From: Candidatus Thorarchaeota archaeon MP11T_1
GTDB lineage: Archaea > Asgardarchaeota > Thorarchaeia > Thorarchaeales > Thorarchaeaceae
Reading direction: 5' to 3'
DNA length: 64,000 bases
NCBI GenBank assembly: GCA_002825515.1
Contig: PJET01000003.1
Span: 1-64,000 of the forward strand
The notes under the pieces are model-generated. The model searched no databases and had not been told where the DNA came from. It saw only the letters and a list, made by a program, of their open reading frames with translations. Position numbers and translations under genes: made by a program. Below are positions 8,443 to 16,283 of the stretch, one piece after another (within the stretch, counting starts at the first letter, position 1; every line of letters starts with the position of its first letter).

Positions 8443-9027
8443 ATGCCAACGGCATATCAACATATGAATGAAACTTGGTTAGAGGAACAGAAAAAGCGTT
8501 CTGAACTGATAAGAGGTAGGCTTATTGTCTGGAGAAAACAGGGCAATATCGTGAAGCTTGACCGACCTTCGCGTCTTGGGAGGGCACGGTCATTAGGCTA
8601 TAAAGCAAAACAGGGATACGTGGTGGTCCGAATTAAGACTGGTCGTGGTCCTCGCGAGAAACCAAGACCTCGAATGGGACGTAAGCCTAGAAGTTTAGGT
8701 GTCGTAAAGTACACACCACAAAAATCACGACGGTGGATTGCTGAGGAGCGTGCTGGAAGAAAATTCCCCAATCTTAGAGTCTTGAACTCATATTGGGTTG
8801 GATCAGACCATAAGTGGGTCTGGCATGAAGTCATCTTAGTAGACCCGAATCATCCAGTAATCTACAATGATCCAAATATCAACTGGATATGTGACCTTGT
8901 GCAGAAAGGCAGAGAGAACAGAGGCCTCACATCTGCAGGAAAAAGGAGTAGAGGTCTACGGAAAAAAGGACGAGGCGCTGAGAAGATGAGACCATCTCTT
9001 GGTGCCAAAGGCAATCTTGGCAAGTAA
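8443..9027 (+). CDS. rpl15e: 50S ribosomal protein L15e (eL15)
   Basis: Signature segments include DRPSRLGRARSLGYKAKQG (about residues 39-57), the arginine-rich GRKPRSLGVVKYTP, PNLRVLNSYWVG and EVILVDPNHP. The 194-residue length is normal. It is followed after 29 bases by the exosome-like RNA-binding gene and the RNase P genes, a common archaeal arrangement. Confidence 0.97.
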   Translation: MPTAYQHMNETWLEEQKKRSELIRGRLIVWRKQGNIVKLDRPSRLGRARSLGYKAKQGYVVVRIKTGRGPREKPRPRMGRKPRSLGVVKYTPQKSRRWIAEERAGRKFPNLRVLNSYWVGSDHKWVWHEVILVDPNHPVIYNDPNINWICDLVQKGRENRGLTSAGKRSRGLRKKGRGAEKMRPSLGAKGNLGK

Positions 9028-9056
9028 ATAAAACTCCCTGGTGTGGGGGGTATATC

Positions 9057-9521
9057 GTGTCGTTTGTGGCAATAGTCGAAACCCGAGCATACTCCCGGGC
9101 AACAGAAGTATCAGATAGAGTTGTTACAGCGAGTTTGAATCTCTATCCTGAGAACTTTCGTCAACATGTGGGGATTCGAAGAACAAAAACAGAAGGACAC
9201 TCAGGTAATGAGATTGTAGTCATAGAGTCTGTGCTGAAAAACAAAACCGGCTGTGAGTCTACTCTGGATTACATCTTTGGAAAGTTGGACGAGAGGGATC
9301 GAGAACGGCTTCTTAACTCGTTATCACGCAGGATAGATGAGCACTGTCTTTTCTTCATTAGGATTGATAAGCAAGCAGCTTTTTTGGATAATATTGTGCT
9401 GACAAAAGGACCTGATGTTATTAGTGTCCAAGTGCATATCAGACAGTATCCGAGATGTAGGCAGGAGAATGCAGTAGCTATGTTGGAAGACCGTCTTCGA
9501 GCAGCTGGTGGTGGCGACTAG
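9057..9521 (+). CDS. COG1325-type RNA-binding protein (exosome-associated)
   Basis: This 154-residue protein resembles the archaeal COG1325 family often encoded with RNase P and exosome genes. Recognisable parts are an alpha/beta core with ETRAY near the start and the segment FFIRIDKQAAFLDN (about 98-111). The start is GTG after a G-rich stretch. Its stop codon overlaps the start of the RNase P gene by one base, so the genes are probably co-transcribed and translationally coupled. Its role in RNA processing is inferred from family and context. Confidence 0.8.
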   Translation: MSFVAIVETRAYSRATEVSDRVVTASLNLYPENFRQHVGIRRTKTEGHSGNEIVVIESVLKNKTGCESTLDYIFGKLDERDRERLLNSLSRRIDEHCLFFIRIDKQAAFLDNIVLTKGPDVISVQVHIRQYPRCRQENAVAMLEDRLRAAGGGD

Positions 9522-10210
9522 TGGTCATTGACATCGGGGTTTGCGCTTCAGAATCAAAAGGATTAGACTCGTTCATTGAGATGGCTCGAAAGCTAGGTTT
9601 CACAGGTCTTGCGACTGATAATATTGAGGGTGAGCCCGAACAGCGACTCCAAGATGGTTTCTCTATTCTGAAGAGAGCCGATTTTTCTGGAAGAGGTTTG
9701 AAATCACTAAGAAAACAGATTGAGAACGTTCGAAAACATGTAATGATTGTATCAGTTAGGCTCGCATCAATTGAAACAGCAAACTGGGCAGCTGAAGACC
9801 AAAGAGTAGACCTACTTGTGGTTGACCCTTCTCGGGAGAATCGGTTTCGTCAAACGACAGCGCGTCTTGCATCATCTTCTGATACTGCACTTGAAATCAA
9901 ATTTGAACCATTATTGCACATGGTGGGTTTGAATCGTTCTAAAGTAATTAAAAACTATAGAGAGTCCATACAGATTGCTATTGATGCAGGAATGCAGGTC
10001 ATCCTCTCAAGCGGAGCAAAGCATCCTCTACACATGCGATCACCCATGGCAATGAGGTTTCTTGGTGAGTTACTTGGCATGGAAACAAAATATGCAGAGA
10101 ACGCAATCATGAATGCACCAACGGACCTAGTTAGGCGAAACCGTGAAAGATTCGAATCGAATCATGGAATGAAAGGACTGAAGATTCTTCGGAGAGGGGT
10201 TGAGAAGTGA
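9521..10210 (+). CDS. rnp3: RNase P protein component 3 (Rpp30)
   Basis: A PHP-like TIM-barrel fold is suggested by the alternating hydrophobic strands, with the family pattern SSGAKHPLHMRSPMAM (about residues 165-180) and EIKFEPLLH. It is the Rpp30 subunit that, with Pop5, assists the RNase P RNA in 5' maturation of tRNA. The start is GTG sharing a base with the preceding TAG stop. It overlaps the next gene by 4 bases. Confidence 0.9.
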   Translation: MVIDIGVCASESKGLDSFIEMARKLGFTGLATDNIEGEPEQRLQDGFSILKRADFSGRGLKSLRKQIENVRKHVMIVSVRLASIETANWAAEDQRVDLLVVDPSRENRFRQTTARLASSSDTALEIKFEPLLHMVGLNRSKVIKNYRESIQIAIDAGMQVILSSGAKHPLHMRSPMAMRFLGELLGMETKYAENAIMNAPTDLVRRNRERFESNHGMKGLKILRRGVEK

Positions 10211-10515
10211 AAAAGACTCGTAGACGGTACCTTTCCTTTCAGCTCCACTCTGATGGGTCTACACTTGACGACAGGCAGATTGGGATGGCCATCTGGCAGA
10301 ATTTGTTATCTCTATATGGTGAAGTTTCAGCAGCTGATTCGAAACTGTATCTTGTGGAATTTGATAAGAAAACAGGAACAGGAATTCTCCAATGTACAGC
10401 TTCATCGTTGAACAAGATAATTACTGCAGCTACCTTGATTAACACTATTGGAGAAAGCTTGGTTGCATTCGAACCTAGAAAGACATCTGGAACTATCAAG
10501 GGACTCAAGAGATAG
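10207..10515 (+). CDS. rnp2: RNase P protein component 2 (Pop5)
   Basis: The protein has 102 residues with the N-terminal RRRYLSFQL strand and the RRM-like fold of Pop5. It is co-encoded with Rpp30, its known binding partner in the archaeal RNase P holoenzyme. The GTG start overlaps the rnp3 stop. Confidence 0.87.
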   Translation: MKKTRRRYLSFQLHSDGSTLDDRQIGMAIWQNLLSLYGEVSAADSKLYLVEFDKKTGTGILQCTASSLNKIITAATLINTIGESLVAFEPRKTSGTIKGLKR

Positions 10516-10521
10516 GGTCTA

Positions 10522-10941
10522 TCAGGTAAAAAGCAAGTCTACTTCTTTGATTTGTTCGTTCTCCATCAGATAGGCCTTACTTAGCCAGCTTCCGGACTCC
10601 TTTGAAGCGATGAGCCAAACAACATCATTAAGTTTCATATTTTGTTTATCCCTGAATGAGGGAAAAGGTGGGGCTGGATGGGAATGGAATATCCCTACAA
10701 ACTCTTCATCCCTTTCCTCTGCTTCTACTAAGAGGCGATATTGTACTTCAGGATTTACCATAAATGAAGTGATGTTGGACGAAGATTCATTTTGCACTAA
10801 TTCAATACGGTTGACTCCTATTGATTGTTCTACCATTCTTCCAAAAAGAAGTGCTACAGCTTCTAAAGGAAGACTGGTTTCAGCATGATCGTGGAGAATA
10901 TCGAGATGTATGCTGGAGAGATGCAGTGTATACTGCATCAA
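10522..10941 (-). CDS. JAB/MPN (JAMM) metalloprotease domain protein
   Basis: All JAMM zinc-site residues are present: Glu27 and HSHPAPPFPSFRD, giving His86, His88, Ser95 and Asp98. The domain fills the 139-residue protein. JAMM enzymes cleave isopeptide bonds to ubiquitin-like proteins, or process sulfur-carrier proteins. Asgard genomes encode ubiquitin-like systems with JAMM deubiquitinases, but no ubiquitin, E1 or E2 gene lies in this window, so the substrate is unknown. Confidence 0.88.
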   Translation of the reverse strand: MMQYTLHLSSIHLDILHDHAETSLPLEAVALLFGRMVEQSIGVNRIELVQNESSSNITSFMVNPEVQYRLLVEAEERDEEFVGIFHSHPAPPFPSFRDKQNMKLNDVVWLIASKESGSWLSKAYLMENEQIKEVDLLFT

Positions 10942-10956
10942 GAAACCTCCTGGAAT

Positions 10957-11394
10957 CTAAAACGCAGACTTGATTTCCTCAAGCACAATACAGGTTTCGG
11001 CATCACCAACACCAGGGATTCTTCCGAGGCGAGTTTCGAGAAATACCTTTAGTTCAGTGAGGTCATCTACTGTCACCATAATCATCAGACCACAAGCTCC
11101 ATCTAGAAAATATGCCTCGTTGACTTCATGGAATTCCCTGAGTTTCTTGGAAATCACTGCTGCTTCTTTCATTGCGGTCTTGACCCGAATAACTGCACGT
11201 ATCTTGCGTCCGATTTTTAGCGGGTCCAATACCACTGTGAATCTTTTGATATATCCTTCATCGATGAGTCGTTTTACCCGTCGTCGGATGGTGACTTCAG
11301 TTCTTCCTACAGTGTCTGCAATCTCACTGAAAGATCGTCTACCATCATTCTGGAGCATTGATATTATCTGAGAGTCGATGTCATCTAGACGCAT
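10957..11394 (-). CDS. Lrp/AsnC family transcriptional regulator
   Basis: The N-terminal winged HTH (DIDSQIISMLQNDGRRSFSE and TEVTIRRRVKRLIDEG, residues 4-48) is followed by a RAM ligand-binding domain (about 65-140). The 145-residue length is typical. It probably binds a small effector such as an amino acid. It sits 15 bases upstream of the JAMM gene on the same strand, so the two may be co-transcribed. A TATA-rich region (ACATATATATTAG) lies near 11450. Confidence 0.93.
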   Translation of the reverse strand: MRLDDIDSQIISMLQNDGRRSFSEIADTVGRTEVTIRRRVKRLIDEGYIKRFTVVLDPLKIGRKIRAVIRVKTAMKEAAVISKKLREFHEVNEAYFLDGACGLMIMVTVDDLTELKVFLETRLGRIPGVGDAETCIVLEEIKSAF

Positions 11395-11524
11395 CTCTTT
11401 TGCCTCTTCTCATTATCCTTTATGAAACGCGACGAGTGTTCGAAATCGTACATATATATTAGCTGTTGTGTGTGAACTCGTTAGATACTTGTTTTGTAAA
11501 GTTCAAATTACCGCATAATTTCGC

Positions 11525-12346
11525 TTAAAGCACGCGAAGCTCTTCTTTGATTATCGTGTCTTCTCTGGGGGACATGATGGCATAGAGTTCTATGTGGTCA
11601 ATCAGCGATTTAGCGTTGCGGATTTTCTCTTCAAGAAGCTCCTGTATCTGAAAGATTCCAGAAGCGTTGTTCATGGTCACTTCAATTCGGACTGTTTTTG
11701 ATTCTCCCTTTCGAATTCTCACATTCTCAATAGCAAGAGCACTAGTACTGTGTATGTTGACTCTTCCAGCCTCAAATGGAATTCTCGCTCGACCCTTTGT
11801 CATATCTAAGGCATCAGCGATACCTACTACACCTGCCTCCACTGTTAAAGGCATGGCCACTCTGTCATGGCAGTATATAGCATGTAGAACATGATTTCTG
11901 ATGTGGATTTGCTTATGTCTGTCGCGTGAATACACCTTTGCTAGGATTCTATCAATAATTGGGAGTGCCAATACTACTGAGAACTCATCGTGATTCGTTC
12001 GTCCAACCACCATACCTATGTCATGAAGATAGCAGCCAAGCATAACCACAAGTTCTGAGTCATTTGCATCGCCTGTTTCCTCTTGGACTATTGTAGGTTG
12101 GAGTTCTTTGATCAGTTGCCTAAATAGACGTACTCCATTCATTGTTACAATCAATGAGTGTGTATGACCGTGGTCTGAGTACCCCATTCGGTCTATTGCC
12201 ATGCGATTACTATCTTCAAGCATGGTTTGAACTTCAATATCATTCTCTAGTTCTTCGAATGCAATTTGACAGAGTTTGTTTGTCTTGAATATTCTACGTA
12301 CTCTGTCTTTGAGTGTACTTCGTTGTTTTGGGCTCTTTTTCATCAT
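11525..12346 (-). CDS. HD-domain metal-dependent phosphohydrolase
   Basis: HD-superfamily metal ligands are visible in DHGHTHS (about residues 58-64), YLHDIGM (about 107-113), a later HAIYCHD and finally DALDM. The 273-residue protein is a cytosolic phosphohydrolase of unknown substrate, nucleotide or second messenger. The C-terminal roughly 80 residues form a separate small domain of unknown type. It is monocistronic. Confidence 0.85.
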   Translation of the reverse strand: MMKKSPKQRSTLKDRVRRIFKTNKLCQIAFEELENDIEVQTMLEDSNRMAIDRMGYSDHGHTHSLIVTMNGVRLFRQLIKELQPTIVQEETGDANDSELVVMLGCYLHDIGMVVGRTNHDEFSVVLALPIIDRILAKVYSRDRHKQIHIRNHVLHAIYCHDRVAMPLTVEAGVVGIADALDMTKGRARIPFEAGRVNIHSTSALAIENVRIRKGESKTVRIEVTMNNASGIFQIQELLEEKIRNAKSLIDHIELYAIMSPREDTIIKEELRVL

Positions 12347-12621
12347 TCAACGCCCCTTCTTTCATTTTCTCTAATCAATTCTGACTATTGCTAATTCAGT
12401 AATAAATGAGATACAGGTTGCAACTCAAATCGGTAGGCGTGTGTTTAATTCCCCTCGACCTACTCTAAAACTGATGAGCTTCTTCAGATTCTATATTTTC
12501 TTAATACTGATGACTAGTTATTTAATATGAACTAGTTGATTACGGCATAGATTTCTCAATTAGCTAGTGACTGTGCCTTTTTTAATTGCAATATGAAAAT
12601 ACAGATTGTGTAGGGTAGTAA
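12347..12621. other. Intergenic stretch without a recognisable gene
   Basis: This AT-rich gap of 275 bases separates two minus-strand genes. ACTAGT occurs twice within about 25 bases near 12513-12535, and a related TTAGCTAGTGA follows. I see no RNA gene or convincing ORF. It probably holds the promoter of the HD gene's upstream region and the terminator of nothing identifiable. Confidence 0.4.
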
Positions 12622-13083
12622 TCAGAGTCTAATTGGGTTCGGCCCAATCTTTCTAATCTCATCAGCGAACTTGTTGACCTCAGCTGCAAACTTGTCGCCC
12701 TCAGCTGCAGACACGAACACCATTTTCACACGGTCCTCGTTCAGACCAAGCTGTCCGACTAGCTTTCTCGCAAACCGTACCCGCCGCTCTGCCCCCAGAT
12801 TTCCGGTCTTAAATGCACAGTCTCCGGGGTGACATCCGACAACTAACACACCGTCCGCTCCTTCTTGTAACGCTTTCAAGAGAAAATTGATGTCCAGTCT
12901 AGCGGTGCAGGGCATTCGTATAATTCTACTCGTGATGTCGTACTGCAACTTCATCGTTCCTGCGAGATCGGACGCGGCGTACATACATTGCATGCATCCG
13001 TACACAATGATGTTCATGTCTTTAGGCGGCATATCAATTGTCCATCCAAGAGCCTTGTTAGACCGCAGGGATAAATGTGGCAT
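12622..13083 (-). CDS. mvhD: MvhD-like [2Fe-2S] hydrogenase/Hdr delta subunit
   Basis: Cysteine motifs of the MvhD family are present: YGCMQCMYAASD (about residues 28-39), MPCTARLD and GCHPGDCAFKTGN. In methanogens MvhD passes electrons from hydrogenase or formate dehydrogenase to HdrA. Here it is free-standing, while a second MvhD domain is fused to HdrA 5 kb away. The N-terminus is about 20 residues longer than usual, and Met18 or Met23 are alternative starts. Base composition looks more GC-rich than the neighbours, which may reflect transfer or high expression. Confidence 0.88.
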   Translation of the reverse strand: MPHLSLRSNKALGWTIDMPPKDMNIIVYGCMQCMYAASDLAGTMKLQYDITSRIIRMPCTARLDINFLLKALQEGADGVLVVGCHPGDCAFKTGNLGAERRVRFARKLVGQLGLNEDRVKMVFVSAAEGDKFAAEVNKFADEIRKIGPNPIRL

Positions 13084-13174
13084 ATAATCTTTCAGATGTG
13101 AAGTCCTTATGACAAATACTTTGTATTAAGCTGGGTGCACCGATTTGTTTCAGGTTTGAGAGAGAAATTAAGTG

Positions 13175-13807
13175 CTATTCTAGATGATTCGAAAAGATAA
13201 CATGAATGACTGAAACAAGATCATCCAGAACTGATAATGGCTCCAATATGGTTCCGTCTAAAAGGTTCCTATTGGTATTACCAGTACCACTTATGTACAT
13301 AATTAGACCGGGCTCTGTTTGAAAAGTTATGATGTATATCCATGAGCCGTCAGCATATGTGATCTCTATTTCGTACCACATGTGTGGACTTGAATCTGGT
13401 TCAAACAATTCTTGGGCTGTGATATTGGATGGATATGTCTGGTTTAGCCCTTCATGGAGTGCATCGTTTATTGATTCCACCTCTTCTGATGTGATTGTAA
13501 AGCTCCGGTCATAAATCTCAAGAGATTCATATCCAGCAGAATCATCCACAAAATGCGCACTGACTAGCCAAGCGTTATTCTCTAAAAATAGGAAGTTTGC
13601 CTCAGCTAGTTCAGGATAGAGCAAGTCAGAGCTATTACCGCATATCATTAGTGATGTAATCTTTGAAGAGTCCGAGGAGGTAATTGGATTGTCTGAGTTG
13701 AGCATCGATAGAAAAGCTGCGGTGGAAACAGCTAATATGATGATTGTTGCAACAACAATTGCCTTAGAGTTCTCTGCGGCCATTCGGTATTCCACCCACC
13801 CTAGCAC
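13175..13807 (-). CDS. Membrane-anchored extracytoplasmic protein, function unknown
   Basis: The 210-residue protein has one N-terminal hydrophobic segment (about residues 15-37), which would act as a signal anchor. The rest, acidic and rich in S, T and Y, would face outside. No known domain is recognised. An internal ATG at residue 9 is a possible start. It stands alone between mvhD and a divergent HD gene. Confidence 0.6.
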   Translation of the reverse strand: MLGWVEYRMAAENSKAIVVATIIILAVSTAAFLSMLNSDNPITSSDSSKITSLMICGNSSDLLYPELAEANFLFLENNAWLVSAHFVDDSAGYESLEIYDRSFTITSEEVESINDALHEGLNQTYPSNITAQELFEPDSSPHMWYEIEITYADGSWIYIITFQTEPGLIMYISGTGNTNRNLLDGTILEPLSVLDDLVSVIHVIFSNHLE

Positions 13808-13988
13808 CTTATAGTATGATGCGTATTCTCATCAACTTTCTGTTTCTGGTCATGATATGTCGGAGAACTAGTGTCTGTGTGTATCTAATATTGATTCTAG
13901 GATTGGTTTCAATAAGACTGTCCAACTAAAGGAGTACTGTTTTAGGAGGCTTTTGTCCAAGCAATATGTTGACGAGGAAGTGTAATGA

Positions 13989-14582
13989 TTGATTGACCTC
14001 GATTTGCAAAAACGGATTTCGTTCATTGTAGAGATTGATGAACTCAAACAAGTTTTCCGAAAAACTGTGCTCATTAAGGATTGTAGACAGGAGAACGATG
14101 CTGAACATTCGTGGCATCTAGCTATGATGGTGATACTGCTCTCTGAGTACTCTAATATTGGGATAGACCTCTTACGAGCCGTCAAAATGGCATTGATTCA
14201 TGATATTGTGGAGATAGAAGTTGGGGATACGTTTTGCTATGATGTTCATGACAGGGAAGAGAAGACATTGAGAGAAAGAGAGGCTGTGAGTCGGATATTC
14301 GGTATCCTGCCCGAGATTCAAGTAAACGAGTTTAGACTCCTCTGGGAAGAGTTTGAGAGAATGGAAACACCTGAAGCACGTTTTGCAGCAGCTGTTGATC
14401 GGCTGCAGCCATTGATTCTAAACTATAACACAAAAGGTCATGCTTGGCTGGAACATGGTGTCACCAAAAGTCAAGTAATAGAGCGAAACAGACACATAGC
14501 AAAAGGGTCAACAAGACTCTGGGAATTTGCTAAACAATTGATTGATGATTCTGTCCAAAGAGGTTACCTTCGTGATGGCTAA
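13989..14582 (+). CDS. HD-domain hydrolase, HDDC2/YfbR-like nucleotidase
   Basis: The motifs ENDAEHSWHLAMM (about residues 36-48), ALIHDIVEIEVGDT (about 68-81) and AAAVDRLQP (about 134-142) match the HDDC2/YfbR group of HD proteins, which act as 5'-deoxynucleotidases. The N-terminus RISFIVEIDELKQVFR is also typical. The start is TTG; the ATG four bases upstream is out of frame and soon stops. A role in nucleotide-pool cleanup is inferred. Confidence 0.87.
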   Translation: MIDLDLQKRISFIVEIDELKQVFRKTVLIKDCRQENDAEHSWHLAMMVILLSEYSNIGIDLLRAVKMALIHDIVEIEVGDTFCYDVHDREEKTLREREAVSRIFGILPEIQVNEFRLLWEEFERMETPEARFAAAVDRLQPLILNYNTKGHAWLEHGVTKSQVIERNRHIAKGSTRLWEFAKQLIDDSVQRGYLRDG

Positions 14583-14596
14583 TTTATTCAATCAAA

Positions 14597-14971
14597 TTAA
14601 GGTTGAACAAGTTCCTCAGCAGCTGGATGCCACTCTGGATATACGATACACAAGAATTCTAGATTGGTTTCACCTGTGTTCTTGATTGATTGAATAGCCT
14701 TAGGTGGAATATATATTATATCTCCAGGACCTACTCTCTCTCTATCATCGTCAATATACATCAGACCCTCTCCTTTGAGGATGTAATATACCTCTGAGGC
14801 TGTTTTGAATCGATGGGGTAGTGAGGTTTTCTTTGGAGGAAGAGTAGCATGCGCTAGACTATACCCAAGATGAAGAGGAATAGTGTCATGCTTTGGATTC
14901 AGCATTTCTCGTATTATTGTATTATCAAGTGCGACAATTTCCTTGAGATCTTTCAGTTTTTTAACAATCAT
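14597..14971 (-). CDS. Cupin-domain protein
   Basis: This 124-residue single cupin barrel shows the pattern HRFKTASEVYYILKGEG (about residues 53-69) followed by GPGDIIYIPPKAIQSI (about 80-95). Metal ligands would include His53 and Glu60. Its enzymatic or binding role is unknown. It directly follows the acyl-CoA dehydrogenase gene on the same strand, with a gap of about 20 bases, so an operon is likely. Confidence 0.87.
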   Translation of the reverse strand: MIVKKLKDLKEIVALDNTIIREMLNPKHDTIPLHLGYSLAHATLPPKKTSLPHRFKTASEVYYILKGEGLMYIDDDRERVGPGDIIYIPPKAIQSIKNTGETNLEFLCIVYPEWHPAAEELVQP

Positions 14972-14991
14972 AACAAAATCTCCCGATTATT

Positions 14992-16191
14992 TTAGAAATC
15001 TGGAGGATTTTTCGCATACCACTTCGGAATTTTATCCATGGCTGGTTCATAGCCACTGAGAACATGACGACCAAGAATGAGCCTTTGAACCTCACTAGTC
15101 CCTTCATAAATCTGGTATAGTTTTGCATCTCTGAAAAGCTTCTCAAGTGGATATTGATCAATGTAACCATATCCACCATGAATCTGAAGTGCCTCGCTTG
15201 CTATTTCCATTGCTGCATCTGTAGCGTATGCTTTCGCTACGCTTGCAGGAACTGTGGCATCACCTATGTTGTCGGTGGTCCAAGCAGCCTTGAGGTACAA
15301 AGCTCTTGAGGCTTCAATTTTCATGTACATTTCAGCCAATTTGAACTGAATCACTTCAAATTCTTGCAGTTTTTGCGTAAATGCCTCTCGTTTGTTAACA
15401 TACTCCCTTGCATATTCCATCGCAGCTCGTGCAAGTCCTGTGGCAAAAGCTGCAATCGATGGACGGGTCATTGCAAACGTCTTCATCGCGATTCCGAAGC
15501 CTTTCCCTTCCTCGCCAAGGATGTTCTCTTCAGGGACTTTAGCATCCCGGAACATCACAGAGGAAGTTGTAGAGGCTCTGTGTCCCATCTTTTCAACAGG
15601 ACGGCCGGTCTTGACTCCAGGAGTGTCAGCATCCACAATGAAAGCGCAGAGTGCTTTGTGCCGCTTGCTGGGATCAAGACTTGCAAAGACTGTGAAATAG
15701 TCGGCATGAGGCGCATTTGTGATCCAAAACTTTGACCCATTGAGTACGTAGCTACTCCCTTCTTTCTTTACGCGAGTCTGTATTCCAGCGACATCTGATC
15801 CCATACCTGGTTCTGAACAGGCAAAACTCACGAATTTGAGTTCCTCGGTAAGTGGGCGTAAATACTTCTCTTTCTGATTATCAGTCCCAGCAACAAGAAT
15901 TGGTTCAGCACCTAGTGTGTTTACATAGATGCTGGTGGTCATTCCTGCACATCCAGCAGCCAGTTCTTCCACTGTGATGCATTGTTCGATTGAGCCTAGA
16001 CCAAGACCCCCATATTGCTTTGGAAGAGAGAGGTTCATGAGTCCTTCTTCCCAACACTTCTGGATTATTGGACGTGGAAACTCTCCAGTCTTGTCATAGT
16101 AATGCGCGTAAGGAATCATATACTCCTGCGCAAACTTTCTAGCCCTATTTTGCAACTTTTGTTGTTCATCTGATAGCCTGAACTCTACCAT
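14992..16191 (-). CDS. Acyl-CoA dehydrogenase
   Basis: The protein shows the FAD-binding segments FACSEPGMGSDVAG (about 133-146) and FWITNAPHAD, the C-terminal IHGGYGYIDQYPLEKLFRD split region, and YEGTSEVQRL, whose first Glu is the usual catalytic base. The length of 399 residues is standard. It oxidises an acyl-CoA to enoyl-CoA and passes electrons to an ETF-like acceptor. No etf genes are in the window. It is 92 bases downstream of the Hdr operon on the same strand, which raises the possibility of a link to that electron-transfer complex. Confidence 0.95.
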   Translation of the reverse strand: MVEFRLSDEQQKLQNRARKFAQEYMIPYAHYYDKTGEFPRPIIQKCWEEGLMNLSLPKQYGGLGLGSIEQCITVEELAAGCAGMTTSIYVNTLGAEPILVAGTDNQKEKYLRPLTEELKFVSFACSEPGMGSDVAGIQTRVKKEGSSYVLNGSKFWITNAPHADYFTVFASLDPSKRHKALCAFIVDADTPGVKTGRPVEKMGHRASTTSSVMFRDAKVPEENILGEEGKGFGIAMKTFAMTRPSIAAFATGLARAAMEYAREYVNKREAFTQKLQEFEVIQFKLAEMYMKIEASRALYLKAAWTTDNIGDATVPASVAKAYATDAAMEIASEALQIHGGYGYIDQYPLEKLFRDAKLYQIYEGTSEVQRLILGRHVLSGYEPAMDKIPKWYAKNPPDF

Positions 16192-16283
16192 TATGCTCCC
16201 TCAATGAAATATGCAGTTTCTGACTTTTTCTCAAGTGGTATAAGTCAGTTGCTAAAGGGCAGTGTGCCCGTTCAATGTTAATA

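Noticed and set aside
13868..14185. Reading frames antisense to the HDDC2-like gene
   Set aside because: They are shadows of the HD-domain coding sequence and match nothing.
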